A DNA stretch of 64,000 nt from Streptomyces sp. 3214.6 (GCF_900129855.1 NZ_LT670819.1:5022001-5086000), one strand, 5' to 3'; positions 35,310 through 45,056 are shown, numbered from the stretch's first letter. The notes: generated by a model not told the origin, from the letters alone. Program-made: numbers and translations.

Positions 35310-35756
35310 ATGCGCGAGTCCGTACAGGCAGTACAGGCAGAGGTCATGATGAGCTTCCTCGTCTCCGAGGAACTCTCGTTCCGCATCCCGGTGGAGCTGG
35401 GTTACGAGTCGTGCGATCCCTATGCCGTGCGACTCACCTTCCATTTGCCCGGTGACGCCCCGGTGACCTGGGCCTTCGGGCGTGAGCTGCTCATCGACGG
35501 GGTGGGCCGAGCGTGTGGCGAAGGGGACGTCCGTGTCTCGCCCGTCGATCCCGACGTGCTGGGAGAGGTTCTGATCCGGCTTCAGGTCGGGGGTGACCAG
35601 GCGTTGTTCCGCTCCTCGGCGGCTCCCCTCGTTGCGTTTCTCGACCGCACCGACAAGCTGGTACCGCTGGGTCAGGAGGGTGCACTTGCCGATTTCGACG
35701 CGCATCTGGACGAAGCGCTGGACCGGATCCTGGCCGAGGAGCAGAGTGCCGGCTGA
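35310..35756 (+). CDS. ssgA: sporulation and cell-division activator SsgA
   Basis: A 148-residue SsgA-like protein, a family confined to sporulating actinobacteria. VQAEVMMSFLVSEELSFRIPVEL, LTFHLPGDAPVTWAFGRELL and LVAFLDRTDKLVPLGQE are nearly as I remember S. coelicolor SsgA. SsgA marks sites of new septa and, with SsgB, helps recruit FtsZ during sporulation. It lies 100 bp after ssgR, enough room for its own promoter, consistent with known control by SsgR. Confidence 0.95.
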   Translation: MRESVQAVQAEVMMSFLVSEELSFRIPVELGYESCDPYAVRLTFHLPGDAPVTWAFGRELLIDGVGRACGEGDVRVSPVDPDVLGEVLIRLQVGGDQALFRSSAAPLVAFLDRTDKLVPLGQEGALADFDAHLDEALDRILAEEQSAG

Positions 35757-35896
35757 CGCGTCGGCGGCACGGGGGTGACGGTGCACTTCGTCATGGGTGG
35801 GGCCGTGCAGGAACGCTTCTTCTCGGGGCGGTGAAGAAAGTGGTGCGCCCGCCCGAGAGCCGGCCAGTGCGGTTCGGCTTCCGGGTGCCGGTCGGC

Positions 35897-37921
35897 TCAG
35901 CGTTTGCGTCGCCTGCCTCGGCCGCCACGGCCCTGGGCGGGACCCGCGGCCGTCGCTCCTGCCGTAACCTCCGTGGCCGCCGGAGACGTCTCCGGGGCCG
36001 GGGCGGGGGCCGTCGCGGTGCCCGGACGGTCGGCGGAGACCACGAGGGCGGCCAGGGCCGTCGTGACGGGCACGGAGGCGACCAGGCCGATCGACCCCAC
36101 CAGCGTGCGCACGATCTCTTCGGCGACCAACTCACTGTTGGCGACGCCGCCCACACTGCTCTGGGCGATCGAGAAGAGCAGCAGCAGCGGCAGCGCGGCA
36201 CCGGCGTAGGCGAGGACGAGCGTGTTCACCACGGACGCGATGTGGTCGCGGCCGATGCGGATGCCTGCCCGGTACAGCCCGCGCCAGCCCATCGACGGGT
36301 TCGCCTCGTGCAGCTCCCAGACCGCCGACGTCTGGGTGACCGTCACATCGTCGAGGACACCGAGCGAGCCGATGATGATGCCGGCGAGCAGCAGACCACT
36401 CATGTCGATCGACGGGTACAGCCCGTGGATCAGGCCCGTGTTGTCGTCCGTGTTGCCCGTCAACGCGGCCCAGTCGATGAACAGCGAACCCAGGATGCCG
36501 ATCAGCAGCAGCGAGATGAGCGTGCCGAGCACCGCGACCGAGGTGCGGGCCGAGAGACCATGACACAGATATAGCGCGATCAGCATGATGGCGCTCGCCC
36601 CCACCACCGCCACGACCAACGGGTTCGAGCCTTGCAGGATCGCGGGCAGGACGAAGAAGTTCAGCAGCAGGAAGCTGATGGCCAGTGCGACCAGCGCCAT
36701 GACGCCCCGAAGCCGCCCGACGACCACGACGGCGACCGCGAAGATGAGGGCGAGCACGGTCATAGGGACGCGGCGGTTCACGTCGGTGACCGAGTACTGC
36801 AGGTCCTTCGGCGCGGAGGGCTCGTAGGCGACCACGACCTTCTCGCCCTGTTCCAACTGCCGTGACTGGTCCGGCTGGACGATCTCGGTGAACGTCCGGC
36901 CCTTGTCGTTGCCGGTGTCCACACGGATCGTGGCCTTCTTGCAGGTTCCGCTCGCCTGCTGCTGTGCGGAGGATCCCTCGGCCGTGGAGGTGTCGCCGGT
37001 CGGCGTCTCGCTCGAGGCGTTCACCGACGCGCAGCTCACGCTCACGACCTTGGTGACCGTGGCCTGCTGGGTCTGCCGGTCGAAGCCGACTCCCGTGCGC
37101 TCGTGCGCCGGCGCGCCACCGGGCCACAGCACCACGAGCCCGACCACCACGGCCACGGCGAACGGGATGAGGATGGCCGCGATGACCTTGCGCAGGTGCT
37201 GGGAGACGGGGGCCGCAGGGCCATGGCTGTGGCTGTGCCCGTGACCACCCCCGGAACCGTGGCCGTGCCCATCGCCGGACCCCCCGCGGCCGTGCCCGTG
37301 TCCCCCGTGCCTGTGCCCGTGCTCGTCGCCCGGGCCACGTTCCTGGCCGTCACCAGGTCCCGCGCCAGGTCCCGCGCCTAGTCCCGCGCCAGGTCCCTCG
37401 CCAGAGCCGTGCCTGGTGCCGTTTCCGGGGCCGTTCCCGGGGTCGCCGCCATAACCATGGTCGGGATTCTGCGCATGACCGTGCTCGCCGCGCCCACGCC
37501 CGTATCCGTACTCGGGGCCAGTGCCGGCGCTGGCCCCGTAGCCCGGGCCGACGCCGGTGTCCGCATCGGCACCGTCGAGACGGCCGTATCCAGGACCGTA
37601 TCCAGGTTCGTAGCCGTACCCTCGTCCGTTGCCGCCTCCCGCCTGGTTCCCCGGCGCGGAGGCTCCGCCGGGCTCCTGCGCCCGGCCTCTGGGGGTTCCA
37701 CCACGCCCCAGCCGACCCAGTCCACCGGCGTACCCCGGTCCGTGATCGGGGCTCTGCCCGTGATCACGCCCGCCATCGTGACCGCTGTGGACATCTCGGT
37801 CGTTCCCGGGGCCGCTCCCGGAGCCGCTGCCAGGAGCGGGGCCACTGGCGGCGCCGTTTCCGGAGCCCGGCCGGCGAGGCGGCTCGGGGGGCGGGTACGG
37901 GGGCTGGTGTGTCGTGGTCAC
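35897..37921 (-). CDS. YibE/F-family membrane protein with Gly/His-rich N-terminus
   Basis: A 674-residue protein. Residues 1-240 are low-complexity, built from Gly, His, Pro, Asp and Ser with many GxG and HGH runs. One helix near 245-265 is followed by an extracytoplasmic domain (about 270-385), then at least seven membrane helices of the YibE/F family (LDDVTVTQTSAVWELHEANPSMGWRGLYRAGIRIGRDHIASVVNTLVLAYAGA). The tail is Ala/Pro- then Arg-rich. The His-rich region could bind metal ions. Function of the family is not known to me. Confidence 0.82.
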   Translation of the reverse strand: MTTTHQPPYPPPEPPRRPGSGNGAASGPAPGSGSGSGPGNDRDVHSGHDGGRDHGQSPDHGPGYAGGLGRLGRGGTPRGRAQEPGGASAPGNQAGGGNGRGYGYEPGYGPGYGRLDGADADTGVGPGYGASAGTGPEYGYGRGRGEHGHAQNPDHGYGGDPGNGPGNGTRHGSGEGPGAGLGAGPGAGPGDGQERGPGDEHGHRHGGHGHGRGGSGDGHGHGSGGGHGHSHSHGPAAPVSQHLRKVIAAILIPFAVAVVVGLVVLWPGGAPAHERTGVGFDRQTQQATVTKVVSVSCASVNASSETPTGDTSTAEGSSAQQQASGTCKKATIRVDTGNDKGRTFTEIVQPDQSRQLEQGEKVVVAYEPSAPKDLQYSVTDVNRRVPMTVLALIFAVAVVVVGRLRGVMALVALAISFLLLNFFVLPAILQGSNPLVVAVVGASAIMLIALYLCHGLSARTSVAVLGTLISLLLIGILGSLFIDWAALTGNTDDNTGLIHGLYPSIDMSGLLLAGIIIGSLGVLDDVTVTQTSAVWELHEANPSMGWRGLYRAGIRIGRDHIASVVNTLVLAYAGAALPLLLLFSIAQSSVGGVANSELVAEEIVRTLVGSIGLVASVPVTTALAALVVSADRPGTATAPAPAPETSPAATEVTAGATAAGPAQGRGGRGRRRKR

Positions 37922-38054
37922 CGACCGATCATCGCAAGAACGACGGGGGCCCTCTGTTCACCGCGCCCGAATTGACGCTAGCGTGGAGGCACCTTTGCAC
38001 ACGCGGGAGCTCGGAGCACCGGGCTGAGAGGGCGCTGACCTCCGTCTTAGCGAT

Positions 38055-38068
38055 GTTTCACGTGGAAC
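38055..38068. other. degenerate parS (one mismatch) in riboswitch arm
   Basis: GTTTCACGTGGAAC, one mismatch from parS, inside the P3 arm of the thiC riboswitch. Confidence 0.6.
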
Positions 38069-38087
38069 GTCTCTCGATTCGAGTGAT

Positions 38088-38101
38088 GTTTCACAGGAAA
38101 C
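38088..38101. other. degenerate parS (two mismatches) in riboswitch arm
   Basis: GTTTCACAGGAAAC, two mismatches from parS. With the site 33 bp upstream it forms an imperfect 20-bp direct repeat (GATGTTTCAC...AACGTC). Confidence 0.45.
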
Positions 38102-38174
38102 GTCGGCAGGCGGTAGCCGCTGCGTCGACCGCCGAACCTGTTACCGGGTAATGCCGGCGTAGGGAGTAGGTCTC

Positions 38175-40001
38175 ATGACCAACAAGGACGCGCGCACGCC
38201 TGCCTTCACGCAGAACGCGACCAGCGAAAACGAGGTCGACGCGAACACCGTGGAGGCCAGGAAGTCCATCGGCTGGCACAAGGGCTACGTCGAGGGCACT
38301 CGCCCCGACCTGCGGGTGCCGGTCCGTCAGGTGCACCTCACCAACGGGCAGTCGGTCACGCTGTACGACACCTCTGGTCCGTACACCGATCCGCTCGCCG
38401 ACACCGATGTGCGCAGGGGGCTGTTGCCGCTGCGCGAGAACTGGATCATCGCCCGGGGGGACACCGAAGAGTACGCGGGCCGGCCGGTCCGTCCCGAGGA
38501 CGACGGCCTCAAGCACACGTCGCCGCGCGGCGGTCTGCGCAACCTCGACGCGGTCTTCCCCGGGCGGCCGCGCCTGCCGCGCCGCAGCAGGGACGGCGCG
38601 GCGGTCACCCAACTCGCGTATGCGCGCCGGGGGGAGATCACGCCCGAGATGGAGTTCGTGGCCATCAGGGAGAACGTTTCTCCGGAGGTCGTCCGCGAGG
38701 AGATCGCGGCGGGCCGCGCGGTGTTGCCGGCCAACGTCAACCACCCGGAGATCGAGCCGATGATCATCGGCAAGCGGTTCCTGGTGAAGGTCAACGCCAA
38801 CATCGGCAACTCGGCGGTGACGTCCTCCATCGAGGAGGAGGTCGAGAAGATGACCTGGGCGACCCGCTGGGGCGCCGACACGGTCATGGACCTGTCCACC
38901 GGCCGGAACATCCACACCACCCGCGAGTGGGTGCTGCGCAACTCCCCCGTCCCGATCGGCACGGTTCCGCTCTACCAGGCGTTGGAGAAGGTGGACGGCC
39001 GGGCCGAGGAGCTCACCTGGGAGATCTACAAGGACACGGTCATCGAACAGGCCGAGCAGGGTGTGGACTACATGACGGTCCACGCCGGCGTCCGCCTCCC
39101 GTACGTCCCGCTCACCGCCAACCGGAAGACCGGCATCGTCTCGCGCGGCGGCTCGATCATGGCGGCCTGGTGCCTCGCGCACCACAAGGAGTCGTTCCTC
39201 TACGAGAACTTCGAGGAACTCTGCGAGATCCTCGCCGCCTACGACGTCACGTACTCGCTGGGCGACGGGCTGCGGCCGGGTTCCATCGCGGACGCCAACG
39301 ACGAGGCGCAGTTCGCCGAGCTGAGGACGCTCGGGGAACTCAACCGGATCGCGAAGCGTTTCCATGTACAGACGATGATCGAGGGCCCGGGACATGTCCC
39401 GATGCACAAGATCAAGGAGAACATCGACCTTCAGCAGGAGATCTGTGATGAAGCTCCGTTCTATACGCTCGGCCCGCTGACGACGGACGTCGCGCCGGCG
39501 TACGACCACATCACCTCCGGCATCGGTGCCGCGATGATCGCCTGGTGGGGCACGGCCATGCTCTGCTATGTCACGCCCAAGGAACACCTGGGCCTGCCCA
39601 ACCGTGACGACGTCAAGACCGGCGTCATCACCTACAAGATCGCCGCCCACGCAGCCGACCTCGCCAAGGGGCACCCCGGTGCACAGGAATGGGACGACGC
39701 GCTGTCCGACGCCCGCTTCGAGTTCCGCTGGGAGGACCAGTTCAACCTCGCCCTCGACCCGGACACGGCACGGGAGTTCCACGATGAGACGCTTCCGGCC
39801 GAGCCGGCGAAGACGGCCCACTTCTGCTCCATGTGCGGGCCGAAGTTCTGCTCGATGAAGATCAGTCAGAGCATCACCGAGCGGTTCGGCGGTGGGGCGG
39901 CCGACGGTGCCTCGGCGGAGGAGATCGCCGAGGGGATGCTGGAGAAGTCGAAGGAGTTCGCGGCGAGCGGCAACCGGGTCTATCTGCCGCTGGCCGACTG
40001 A
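38175..40001 (+). CDS. thiC: phosphomethylpyrimidine synthase ThiC
   Basis: A 608-residue radical-SAM-type enzyme converting aminoimidazole ribotide to the pyrimidine part of thiamine. NANIGNSAVTSSIEEEVEK, DYMTVHAGV, SRGGSIMAAWCLAHHKE and EGPGHVPMHKIKENI are family signatures. The C-terminal CSMCGPKFC (CxxCxxxxC) binds the 4Fe-4S cluster. The start at 38175 sits eight bases after AGTAGG inside the TPP riboswitch, which should turn it off when thiamine is plentiful. Confidence 0.97.
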   Translation: MTNKDARTPAFTQNATSENEVDANTVEARKSIGWHKGYVEGTRPDLRVPVRQVHLTNGQSVTLYDTSGPYTDPLADTDVRRGLLPLRENWIIARGDTEEYAGRPVRPEDDGLKHTSPRGGLRNLDAVFPGRPRLPRRSRDGAAVTQLAYARRGEITPEMEFVAIRENVSPEVVREEIAAGRAVLPANVNHPEIEPMIIGKRFLVKVNANIGNSAVTSSIEEEVEKMTWATRWGADTVMDLSTGRNIHTTREWVLRNSPVPIGTVPLYQALEKVDGRAEELTWEIYKDTVIEQAEQGVDYMTVHAGVRLPYVPLTANRKTGIVSRGGSIMAAWCLAHHKESFLYENFEELCEILAAYDVTYSLGDGLRPGSIADANDEAQFAELRTLGELNRIAKRFHVQTMIEGPGHVPMHKIKENIDLQQEICDEAPFYTLGPLTTDVAPAYDHITSGIGAAMIAWWGTAMLCYVTPKEHLGLPNRDDVKTGVITYKIAAHAADLAKGHPGAQEWDDALSDARFEFRWEDQFNLALDPDTAREFHDETLPAEPAKTAHFCSMCGPKFCSMKISQSITERFGGGAADGASAEEIAEGMLEKSKEFAASGNRVYLPLAD

Positions 40002-40009
40002 CAGACCAT

Positions 40010-40093
<84 letters not shown>

Positions 40094-40101
40094 ACGGCGT
40101 A

Positions 40102-40145
40102 CGGCTTGCGCTCCCCTCGGCAAGGGTCGGCGGGGGCGCAAGCCG
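40102..40145. terminator. bidirectional terminator thiC / 40151 gene
   Basis: CGGCTTGCGC pairs with GCGCAAGCCG, extended by CCC/GGG pairs, between convergent genes and directly after the CTGC tract. Confidence 0.8.
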
Positions 40146-40150
40146 AGTGC

Positions 40151-41020
40151 CTATTCCGGCCGATTCTCCGGGCCGCCGAAGTCCGGGCTCGTGTAGTCCG
40201 GGCTGCTGAAGCTCGGGCGGGGGCCCGTCGAACGGCCGTCGTCCGGGCTGGTGAAGCCCGGCCGGTCGTAGCCGATCTTCGGAAGGCGGCCCGTGACCGT
40301 GGGCGGGACCGGGTCGGTGTGCAGGGCGGTCGCCGCACCGGGGGCGGCGAGTGCCTCCCGGAGGAACGGCAGGATGCCGCGTTCCAGCAGGGCCTCCCGC
40401 CAGGCCTCCCTGGCCGCGGCGACCTCCTCGCTCAGCTCGCCGTACGGTTCGGCCTCCAGGGAGGGCCGGTTGCGCAGGGCGGCGAGCAGCAGCGCGACGG
40501 TGGCGACGAGGATCGCGGCCACGGCCACGGCACCGAACGCCCACCCGGCGGTGAGCATGGTCCTGGCGAACGCCTGGTCGGGGTCCAGCGCCCTGAGGAG
40601 ATAGCCCACGAGCAGGAAGATCACCGCTGCGGTCCCGGCGAGAACGGGGGTGAGGACGGCGGCGACGGCGCCCGCCCCGGCGGCCTCGGCGGCCTGGGCC
40701 GCCTCCCCCATGGTGGTGGCGAGCCCCACCGCGGTCGCGCCCGGCTCGGCGGAGCCGGTCTCGGACGTGGACGACGGGGTGGACGGCGCGGGGTGGCGCA
40801 GTTCCTCGCGGACCTTTATGTAGTGCTGGTACTCGGACGCCGCGGCCACCGTGATGAGCGCGGAGGCGTTGAGCGCCATGGTGCGCAGCTGTTCTGGGTT
40901 GAGCCGCTGCCCCACAGCGGCCAGTTCCGGGTGGTGTGGTGCGGAGCGCAGCGCCTCGTCGAGGATCCGCTCGTACTCCTGGCGGTCCTCGCTGTGCAGG
41001 TGCTGCGGAACGCTGTTCAT
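40151..41020 (-). CDS. membrane protein of unknown function
   Basis: A 289-residue protein. The N-terminal 60 residues are soluble and helical; two or three hydrophobic stretches rich in Ala, Gly and Val follow between about 75 and 190, separated by a Pro/Ser/Thr linker, and the C-terminus has repeated SPD-type motifs (FTSPDD, SSPDYTSPDFGGP). ATG 41020 follows GGGGG. I do not recognise a family. Confidence 0.7.
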   Translation of the reverse strand: MNSVPQHLHSEDRQEYERILDEALRSAPHHPELAAVGQRLNPEQLRTMALNASALITVAAASEYQHYIKVREELRHPAPSTPSSTSETGSAEPGATAVGLATTMGEAAQAAEAAGAGAVAAVLTPVLAGTAAVIFLLVGYLLRALDPDQAFARTMLTAGWAFGAVAVAAILVATVALLLAALRNRPSLEAEPYGELSEEVAAAREAWREALLERGILPFLREALAAPGAATALHTDPVPPTVTGRLPKIGYDRPGFTSPDDGRSTGPRPSFSSPDYTSPDFGGPENRPE

Positions 41021-41218
41021 GTGCATCCCCCGATGCTCCGTAGGGCTTGGGGCTCGCATGCCAACGAGCCGTCGGGCAGAAACGGAGGGGAGCCTGCTAC
41101 GGATAGACCGATGGTAGAGCGGCGACGGCATGAGGTGACAGGGGGTTTGCCGAAATTGGCCCCTGGCCTGCGGCGTCGCCGAGGTGTCCGAACGGGGCCC
41201 CGGCCGGCCCCGGAACGC

Positions 41219-42304
41219 TCAGATATTCAGGGGCAGTTGCTGGACCAGCAGTTTTCCGGCCATCGTCACGCCACCGTCCATCGCGATGGCCAGTCCGTCG
41301 GCGTAGACGTGCGGTCCTTCGACGTGCGGACCGCCGTTGTCCTCGCCGTCCTCGGAGCCGACTTCGCCCAGCAGATAGGGAATTGGGCTGTGGCCGTGAA
41401 CGATGCGGGTGCCGCCGTACGTATCGAGCAGGGAGCGGACGGCGTCCGCGCCGCCCTCGTCGCGGAAGGAGAAGCGCTTGGTGAACTTGCGGAACAGATC
41501 CCACACCTCGTCCGCGTCGTTGCGCGTGATCGTCTCGCGGACGGTGTCGTTGACCGCCTCGATCGAGTCCCCGTAGTCGAGGTAGGCGGTGGTGTCGGAG
41601 TGGACGAGTAGGTGGCCGTCGACCTCCTCGACGGCGTCGAGGCGGGCCATCCACTGCAGGTGGTGGTCCTGGAGGCGGTCCATGTCGTACTTCTGGCCGC
41701 CGTTGAGCAGCCAGGCCGCCTGGAAGGTGGCGGTGCCCGCGCCGGAGTTGACGGGGGTGTCGCCGAAGCGTTTGGCGCCGAGCAGCAGCAGCTCGTGGTT
41801 GCCCATCAGGGCCTTGCAGTATCCGCCGGCCGCGGCGGCCTCGGCGGACAGGCGCATGACGAGGTCGATGACGCCGATGCCGTCCGGGCCGCGGTCGGTG
41901 AAGTCACCGAGGAACCACAGCCGGGCGGTGCCCGCGCACCAGTTGCCGGCGGCGTCGATCAGGCCCTTCTCCTGCAGTGCGGCCACCAGTTCGTCGAGGT
42001 AGCCGTGCACGTCGCCGACGACGAACAGCGGGCCCGGGCCGGTCGCGGGCAGCGGAGCCTGGACGGCCGCCGGGTCCACGGCCACCTGAAGGGTGTCGCC
42101 GCGACGGTTGATGACGGGCAGATCGCGCTGGGTGGGCGTGTAGCCCTCCGGATGCTCCAGCGGCTCCTCGAGGGGCGGCGCGGCGTTGCCGGGGTGCGCG
42201 CCGTGGCCGTACGGACCGGTCTCGTGGACGTACGCGGGCACCCGGAAGTCACGCAACGTCGCCGTCCGCTCCGCCTCGGGTCCCTGACCGGCCCCCTGAG
42301 TCAT
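41219..42304 (-). CDS. metallophosphoesterase
   Basis: A 361-residue calcineurin-like phosphoesterase. The metal-binding blocks are in order: GDVHG, GDFTDRG, GNHE, and later HSDT and VHGHSP. It resembles serine/threonine or dinucleotide phosphatases, but the substrate cannot be told. An N-terminal 90-residue region precedes the catalytic domain. ATG 42304 follows GGAGGGG. Confidence 0.88.
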   Translation of the reverse strand: MTQGAGQGPEAERTATLRDFRVPAYVHETGPYGHGAHPGNAAPPLEEPLEHPEGYTPTQRDLPVINRRGDTLQVAVDPAAVQAPLPATGPGPLFVVGDVHGYLDELVAALQEKGLIDAAGNWCAGTARLWFLGDFTDRGPDGIGVIDLVMRLSAEAAAAGGYCKALMGNHELLLLGAKRFGDTPVNSGAGTATFQAAWLLNGGQKYDMDRLQDHHLQWMARLDAVEEVDGHLLVHSDTTAYLDYGDSIEAVNDTVRETITRNDADEVWDLFRKFTKRFSFRDEGGADAVRSLLDTYGGTRIVHGHSPIPYLLGEVGSEDGEDNGGPHVEGPHVYADGLAIAMDGGVTMAGKLLVQQLPLNI

Positions 42305-43398
42305 CAGACCCCTCCACCATCGCGCCGCATCTGCACTCTTCGGGCTGCCTGGTCGCAGCGGCCCGCGGTGCCGTGCGCCCATCATAGGAATGCGGATCGT
42401 GCCGTGTGATGACCCAGGGGTGGTGAATCGGAGCAAGGGACCTGTTCATCGCGGCTTTCGCCCCGATTGGGCCGGGCTTCGGAAGTCCCCACTCACCCGG
42501 CACTCACCGCGCCCACACCCGCACCCCACGCCCCGAGGGCGGCTCGGCCGCGTTGAGCGGCGGACCGTGTCGGCTGGGGGGAGTGTGATTCGGGAGGCGG
42601 GAGGGAGGGGGTTCGGGTGGGTGGGGTGGTGCCGGGAAGCCGGAATCCCGGCGGCTGGGTGAGGGCGTGTTTCGGTGGTGGCCGAGGTGAGGGCGAGTCC
42701 GCCGGGTGGGGCGCGGCGGCTTTCGCACCAGGCGATGCGGACGAGGCGGTGCGGCGGAGTGGATTCGGCGGAGTGGATTCGGCGGAGGGGACACGGCCGA
42801 GGGGATGCGGGCGAGGCGGTGTCGCCCATGGGTGGAGCATTTCTCCGGATCCGTGACGGTATCGGCCCATGTCGAAGCCCCTTCGGGGGCTGGGCAGGAA
42901 GGCGGTGGCCGCCTTTTCGCCGCCACTTGAGGCGGGGGCGCCCTGCCCCCGCCCTCGGTGCGTGCTGCCTCGAGCGCCTCGGAGATGGCGTCCCACCATG
43001 CGTGTAGCCGCGATCAAGCGCGGCGTCGCAGGTGGCGGGAGACGACCGACGCGGACGTCCCGGGCGACCGGGGGAGAGCCGGTCTACGGCGTTCCCTACG
43101 GCGGAGTCGAGTGGGAGGGACGCGGTGTCCGCCGGGGGGAGTGGGCACCCCGGACCTCTCGGAGAAGCGGCCGGACTCCGCCCGGAGCTCTCGGCTTCCG
43201 GGGAGAAGCCGGGGCCTCTCAGCCGCCCGGGAGGGCGTCGGCGTCCGCTAGCCGTCCGACGCCGCTGGAAACCGCCCGTACGTGCCTCTCGCCAACCTGT
43301 GTTGACGCGTACTCGCGGCCCCGGCCGCCCTGCCGCAAAACCGCCGCCCCCTCCCCACCCCACGTCGGTTCGTGGGCCAGGGAGGGGGCGGCGGTGGG
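42305..43398. other. 1.1-kb spacer without a recognisable gene
   Basis: No reading frame here has a start signal, family motif or streptomycete codon pattern that convinces me, although frames stay open because of high GC. It contains a 14-bp unit repeated in tandem (CGGAGTGGATTCGG, from about 42754), a stable UUCG-loop hairpin (42876-42891), and a GGCGGGGGC/GCCCCCGCC hairpin (42931-42953). It may be a decayed gene or carry an untranslated RNA. Confidence 0.55.
43341..43394 (-). terminator. terminator of LacI gene
   Basis: A perfect 15-bp stem (43341-43355 with 43380-43394) with an inner CCCACG/CGTGGG stem, 4 bp past the stop codon of the leftward LacI gene. Confidence 0.85.
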
Positions 43399-44511
43399 TT
43401 ACTTCTCTTCCGGTGCTCGGGGCGGGCTGACCGTTGTTCGTGGGGGGCGTCGCTGGGACGATGTCCGCACGATCAGTTCGGTCGGTATCACCTGCTCGAC
43501 CGGTCGGTCCGACTCCACGCCCTCGATGGCGTCGATGAGGAGTTGGACGACCGCCGTGCCGATACGGCGCGGTTTCAGCGAGAGGGTGGTGACGGGCGGC
43601 TCGGTGTTGGCGTACACCGTGGACTCGCTGCAGCAGACGATCAGGAGGTCCTCCGGAACGCGCAGTCCGTAGCGGCGGGCGGCGGCGAGGAGGTCGGTGC
43701 CGTTGGGGTCGAACAGGCCGTAGACGGCGTCGGGGCGGTCGGGGCGGGCCAGCAGCCGATCGGCGGCCACGGCGCCCGCGCACGGGTCATGTGCGGGGTA
43801 GGCCTCGTAGACCGGGTCCTGGCCGACCCGCTCGCACCACCGCAGATACGCGCTGGTCGACAGGTGTGTGTACGTGTCCGTCGTGGTGCCGGTGAGGAGG
43901 CCGATGCGGCGGGCGCCGGCGTCGGCCAGGTGGTCGAGGATGTCGAGGACGGCGGCCTCGTGGTCGTTGTCCACCCAGGCGGTGACCGGGAGCGGGCCGG
44001 CCGGGCGGCCGTCGGAGACGACTGGTAAACCCTGCCGGACCAGCTCGCTGACCACCGGATCCTGGTCGGAGGGGTCGATGACGACCGTGCCGTCCAGGGC
44101 GACGTTCGACCACACGTCGTGGCGCGAGGTCGCGGGGAGGATGACGAGGGCGTAGCCGCGGGCGAGTGCGGCCGAGGTCGCGGCGCGCGCCATCTCCGCG
44201 AAGTACGCGAACTCGGTGAAGGTGAAAGGTTCATCCCCGTACGTGGTGACGGTCAGGCCGATGAGTCCTGACTTGCCGGTACGAAGGGTTCGGGCCGCCG
44301 CGGAGGGGCGGTAGCCCAGTCGGTCGGCGACCTCGCGGACATGGCGTCGGGTGGCGTCGGGGAGCCTGCCCTTGCCGTTGAGGGCGTCGGAGACGGTCGT
44401 GATGGAGACTCCGGCGGCGGCGGCCACGTCCCTGATGCCCGCCCGGCCCGGCCGGCTGCCTCGGCGTGAGGTTTCCGCGCGGCTCACCTGGTGCTTCCCT
44501 GCTGCTGTCAT
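43399..44511 (-). CDS. LacI-family regulator with TTA codon
   Basis: A 370-residue LacI-type repressor. The helix-turn-helix and hinge are GIRDVAAAAGVSITTVSDALNGKGRLPDATRRHVREVADRLGYRPSAAARTLRTG; the sugar-binding-protein-like domain follows. Codon 162 is TTA (44026-44028), suggesting bldA-dependent translation. No sugar gene adjoins it, so its target is unclear. The start ATG 44511 lacks a good ribosome-binding site. Confidence 0.87.
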   Translation of the reverse strand: MTAAGKHQVSRAETSRRGSRPGRAGIRDVAAAAGVSITTVSDALNGKGRLPDATRRHVREVADRLGYRPSAAARTLRTGKSGLIGLTVTTYGDEPFTFTEFAYFAEMARAATSAALARGYALVILPATSRHDVWSNVALDGTVVIDPSDQDPVVSELVRQGLPVVSDGRPAGPLPVTAWVDNDHEAAVLDILDHLADAGARRIGLLTGTTTDTYTHLSTSAYLRWCERVGQDPVYEAYPAHDPCAGAVAADRLLARPDRPDAVYGLFDPNGTDLLAAARRYGLRVPEDLLIVCCSESTVYANTEPPVTTLSLKPRRIGTAVVQLLIDAIEGVESDRPVEQVIPTELIVRTSSQRRPPRTTVSPPRAPEEK

Positions 44512-45056
44512 GGCGAGCCGATAGTAGGGCTCATTCGGTGGGGTAGGGCGGACGCATATGCACGCGTTGACAGGCACGTTTCTGCAAGGTCATAAAGGGT
44601 CAAGTGCATTAGAAATAAAGGTAGTTGAAGGTCCAAATGCCAGGACGTGACGTGTCGGCACGGATGAGCCTGCCAAGGCACCGATGTTTCGAAGAGGTCT
44701 CAACTCACCTGCACGAGGGATGCGCGCTACGGCGTGAGCCACCGGCGCATAGATATATGTACAGCGCGCCCCCTGGCGGGTACGCCTTCGTGCGCCTTCG
44801 TCCCCAGAAGTCACGGACGTCCGCCGTCGGTCGTTCGAGCACCTGCATCGGCGGCTCCTGTCCCGGCGTCGGCTGCGCGCCTCCCGCGTGGTTCCCGCTC
44901 GCCTCATGCTCGCCGCCTGCGCGGTTCCTGCTCGGCTCCCGTTCGGCTCCTGCGTTTCGGACCGAGGTTCCTCGTCGCCCACGCACTTCGCACCCGCGCC
45001 GAATCCTCATAAGGTGAGCAGTATTGAAGCCGGTGGTGGTCAAGAGGAGGACTGCG
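44512..45056. other. spacer LacI / aminotransferase
   Basis: A 545-bp divergent spacer. Its left half (about 44580-44660) is AT-richer than the surroundings and includes TTGACA (44567) without a clear -10 partner; an AT island lies at 44750-44762. The right half repeats short CGGCTCC-type units. I see no gene. Confidence 0.5.

Larger units (their letters stand above)
38001..38168 (+). promoter_or_regulatory. TPP (THI-box) riboswitch of thiC
   Basis: The 5' half shows GGAGCACCGGGCTGAGAGGG (38013-38032) with the conserved CTGAGA; the 3' half shows ACCTGTTACCGGGTAATGCC then GGCGTAGGGAG. Together they are the thiamine-pyrophosphate aptamer. The conserved GTAGGGAG overlaps the thiC ribosome-binding site, so ligand binding should hide it and stop translation. 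About 80-100 bases between the halves form an unusually long variable P3 arm that holds two decayed parS copies. Confidence 0.88.
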
